A stretch of DNA of 64,000 bases from Sphingopyxis italica. Lineage in GTDB: Bacteria; Pseudomonadota; Alphaproteobacteria; Sphingomonadales; Sphingomonadaceae. The stretch covers positions 1,444,469-1,508,468 of the forward strand of contig NZ_JAATIT010000001.1 in the NCBI RefSeq assembly GCF_011926545.1, read 5' to 3'. Numbering within the stretch: position 1 is the first letter of the stretch; the number at the start of each line of letters is the position of its first letter. The position numbers and the translations under genes were made by a program. Below the pieces are notes generated by a model. It ran no database searches. It was not told where the DNA came from and saw only the letters and a list, made by a program, of their open reading frames with translations. Shown here piece by piece: positions 62,194 through 64,000 of the stretch.

Positions 62194-62697
62194 ATGCAGC
62201 CATTTTCGAACCAAGAAATTGCCGAGCTGAAATCGCGGGTCAACCAGATCCACGAGCTGCTCGCGGGCCTCGGCGAAGAATCGCCGTCCGCCGCCACGCG
62301 CGGCGCCGAGACCGTCCGCGGCGACGCGCCGGCGGGCGCGGGGCTGCTCGATCAATTGTCGCTCAGCATCCAGATCCGGCGCATTCGCCGCAGCCATTTC
62401 GGCACCGCCGAAATGTCGGGGCCGGTCTGGGACATGATGCTCGACCTGATGCTCGCGGGCGCGCACGGCCGCGTGCTCAGCGCCAGCGATCTCGCGACCG
62501 GCGCGGGGGTTCCGCTGTCGTCGGGGCTGCGCATGATCGCATCGCTCGAACAGCGCGGGCTGGTGTATCGCTCGATCGACGAACGCGATCGCCGCCGCAC
62601 GATCGTGCGTCTGAGCGACGGCGGGGCCGAGCGCATGGCGAGCTATTTCGAAAAGATCGGCGACGTCCGCCAGGCTTTCCCCCCGCTGGCGGCCTAG
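62194..62697 (+). CDS. MarR-like winged-helix protein
   Basis: A 167-residue protein with a short N-terminal coiled stretch (NQEIAELKSRVNQIHELLAG) and a MarR/ArsR-like winged helix (about 70-155: VWDMMLDLMLAGAHGRVLSA, then LSSGLRMIASLEQRGLVYRS, wing RDRRRTIVRLSDGG). AGGGG lies 9 nt before the ATG. It closes the HTH/membrane module. The early helix could bind one of the other module products. The target and signal are unknown. Confidence 0.8.
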   Translation: MQPFSNQEIAELKSRVNQIHELLAGLGEESPSAATRGAETVRGDAPAGAGLLDQLSLSIQIRRIRRSHFGTAEMSGPVWDMMLDLMLAGAHGRVLSASDLATGAGVPLSSGLRMIASLEQRGLVYRSIDERDRRRTIVRLSDGGAERMASYFEKIGDVRQAFPPLAA

Positions 62698-62715
62698 GGC
62701 TCCAACCCTTGGGAT

Positions 62716-62752
62716 CGGGTGCGGGGGCGACTGGTCGCGCGCACCGCACCCG
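62716..62752. terminator. nested hairpin between convergent genes
   Basis: CGGGTGCGG (62716-62724) pairs with CCGCACCCG (62744-62752) and encloses a second perfect hairpin GCGAC-TG-GTCGC (62727-62738). There is no T-run. It separates the MarR-like gene from the end of fliA and may end both transcripts. Confidence 0.6.
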
Positions 62753-62759
62753 GTCCCTC

Positions 62760-63503
62760 CTATTCGGTCATTTCTTTCATCATCCGGTCGACCTTGATCA
62801 TCGCCTCGCGCTTGATCTGGCAGATGCGCGCCGCGCTGACGTCGAGCGTCAGCCCGATTTCGTGCAGGTTGAGCTCTTCGAAGAAATAGAGCTGGAGTAC
62901 CATCTGCTCGCGTTCGGACAGGCGGCCGACGCACTGGCGCAGCGCCCCCATCAGATCCTCCTGCTCGCAGCGTTCGTCGGCGCCGGCATCGTCGTCGGCC
63001 GCGAGAAAGGCGCCGATGTCGGTCAGCTCGTCGAGCGAAGTCGAGCGGCCGTGCGTCGCATTGCGTTCGAGCGCGAAATAATCCTCCGCCGACATGTCGA
63101 AGGCGACCGCCATCTCGGCCGCGGTCGGCGCGCGCATCAACTGCTGTTCGAGCGCGCCGCGCATCGCCTGGATCCGCTTCGCCGCGACCATCGCCGAGCG
63201 GCCGACATCGGCTTCGCGGCGCAGCTGGTCGATCATCGCGCCGCGGATGCGCGTCGTCGCATAGGTGGCAAAGGCGAAGCCGCGCTCCTCATAGTGGCGG
63301 CTCGCCTCAATCAGCGCGATCAGCCCGGTCTGAATCAGGTCGTCGAGCTCGCTCGTCCGCGACACGCGCGAAAAGACCTGCCACGCGATCTTGCGGACTA
63401 GCGGCGCATATTCCTCGACCAGCGCCTCGACGCTTTCGCCATAGCCGCGCGTACCCGGCGCTCGGCCGCTCGCGGCAAATTGCTCGGCGGGCTCAATTCT
63501 CAT
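62760..63503 (-). CDS. fliA: flagellar RNA polymerase sigma factor FliA (sigma-28)
   Basis: A 247-residue sigma factor for late flagellar genes. Region 2 is LDDLIQTGLIALIEASRHYE plus FAFATYATTRIRGAMIDQLR, and region 4 is LSEREQMVLQLYFFEELNLH plus VSAARICQIKREAM, the FliA layout with region 1.1 absent. The ATG at 63503 lies inside the last codons of flhA, an 11-bp overlap, so it is coupled to the flagellar export operon. The longer upstream frame only covers flhA. Confidence 0.94.
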   Translation of the reverse strand: MRIEPAEQFAASGRAPGTRGYGESVEALVEEYAPLVRKIAWQVFSRVSRTSELDDLIQTGLIALIEASRHYEERGFAFATYATTRIRGAMIDQLRREADVGRSAMVAAKRIQAMRGALEQQLMRAPTAAEMAVAFDMSAEDYFALERNATHGRSTSLDELTDIGAFLAADDDAGADERCEQEDLMGALRQCVGRLSEREQMVLQLYFFEELNLHEIGLTLDVSAARICQIKREAMIKVDRMMKEMTE

Positions 63504-64000
63504 GCACTTGGTCCTCCATGGGGGCGTCGAGCCCGGACGCGAGGCGCGGCACTTCGGCGCCGATCGTCGCGACGATTTCGGTCTGCTTGGTCGCCGGAAT
63601 CTCGAGATAGGAGATGACCGCGACATCAGGGAAAGTGGCGCGCACGAGGCGCGAGAGGGCGGAACGGCAGATCGGCGAGGCGACGAGCGCGAAGCTGCGC
63701 GTCTGGAGCAGCAGCGGTTCGACGGCCTGCCCGACCTGCTCGATGATCGTCATCGCCATGCCGTGCTCGAACGGCCATTCGGCGGCGGGATTGGCGCGCA
63801 CCGCCTGGTTGAGCAGCATCTCGATCTCGGGGCTGAAGGTGACGACGGGCAGCGGCATCCGGCTCGGCACGATCGTCTGGACGATCAGCGCGCCGATGCG
63901 TTGGCGCACCGCTTCGACAAGGTCGATTTCGCCGAGCTGCTGCGCTGAGAGCGCGACCATCGCCTCGGCGATCTTGCGGAAATCGCGCAGCGGCACGCGC
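63493..64000 (-). CDS. flhA: flagellar biosynthesis protein FlhA, C-terminal part (start outside window)
   Basis: About 169 C-terminal residues are visible, and the frame runs off the right end of the window. DFRKIAEAMVALSAQQLGEI, AVRQRIGALIVQTIV, SFALVASPICRSALSRLVRA and AVISYLEIPATKQTEIVATI match the cytoplasmic FlhA domain that docks chaperone-substrate complexes at the flagellar export gate. It ends just inside the fliA start. Confidence 0.92.
   Translation of the reverse strand, partial: RVPLRDFRKIAEAMVALSAQQLGEIDLVEAVRQRIGALIVQTIVPSRMPLPVVTFSPEIEMLLNQAVRANPAAEWPFEHGMAMTIIEQVGQAVEPLLLQTRSFALVASPICRSALSRLVRATFPDVAVISYLEIPATKQTEIVATIGAEVPRLASGLDAPMEDQVHEN

Overview
The window is a contiguous stretch of a high-GC alphaproteobacterial chromosome, most like Sphingomonadaceae and probably close to Sphingopyxis. 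This is inferred from gene content and order, not from a database search. Coding density is very high, almost every gene is an ordinary full-length chromosomal gene, and start/stop overlaps of the ATGA or TGATG type are common. I see no phage, transposase, integrase or CRISPR array.

Layout. 1-3.4 kb: end of a DUF1489 gene, then a tight minus-strand trio (dienelactone hydrolase, NTF2-like protein, membrane-anchored glutamate-synthase-like flavoprotein), then a DUF6489 gene. 3.4-9.8 kb: the chromosome-segregation and tRNA-modification block mnmE-mnmG-(TrmH-like)-rsmG-parA-parB with three parS sites (4771, 5536, 8010), so the replication origin is probably near. 10.2-14.6 kb: a minimal chaperone/usher-like surface system with one DUF4402 subunit. 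14.7-31 kb: patatin, a polyprenyl/glycan-type trio (FAD oxidoreductase, GtrA, STT3-like), msrB, a CYP153-type P450, an ABC-2 exporter, queG, an adenosine kinase-like protein, a flippase, gpsA and tsaD. 31.4-36.4 kb: hemCD with a HemX-position membrane protein, then glutarate catabolism (gcdH plus a CoA-transferase). 36.6-39.8 kb: a TonB-dependent receptor divergent from a TetR regulator, with a palindrome between them. 39.8-48.8 kb: metW-metX, hisC-tyrC, plsC-ydcF-ftsX-ftsE, a zinc-ribbon membrane protein and YeiH. 48.9 kb: tRNA-Arg(CCG). 49-53 kb: CoA-transferase, thiolase and a long acyl-CoA dehydrogenase. 53-60.7 kb: a uronate/polyuronide utilisation locus. 60.8-62.7 kb: an unrecognised four-gene module (HTH with a C-terminal membrane anchor, small helical protein, four-helix membrane protein, MarR-like). 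62.8 kb to the end: fliA and the C-terminus of flhA.

The uronate locus is the most coherent accessory system. A TonB-dependent receptor would import oligouronides. A PL5/PL38-type lyase and a GH88/GH105-type unsaturated uronyl hydrolase would depolymerise them. ManD would dehydrate D-mannonate to 2-keto-3-deoxygluconate. A FadR-type GntR regulator follows manD. Two operator-like motifs (GTTGT-N3-ACAAC and a CACCGGT core) occur both in front of the receptor and in the divergent GH105/manD promoter, which suggests one regulon under two regulators.

Intergenic palindromic repeats follow a pattern. Hairpin repeats sit between convergent genes (14600, 24928, 36381, 43789). Longer elements built from GGAGACGC/CTCCGCGT units sit in divergent promoter regions (31188, 41534), with a degenerate relative at 9929. 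The best candidates for undescribed biology are the four-gene HTH/membrane module, the one-subunit chaperone/usher-like cluster, and a TrmH-like methylase placed between mnmG and rsmG.
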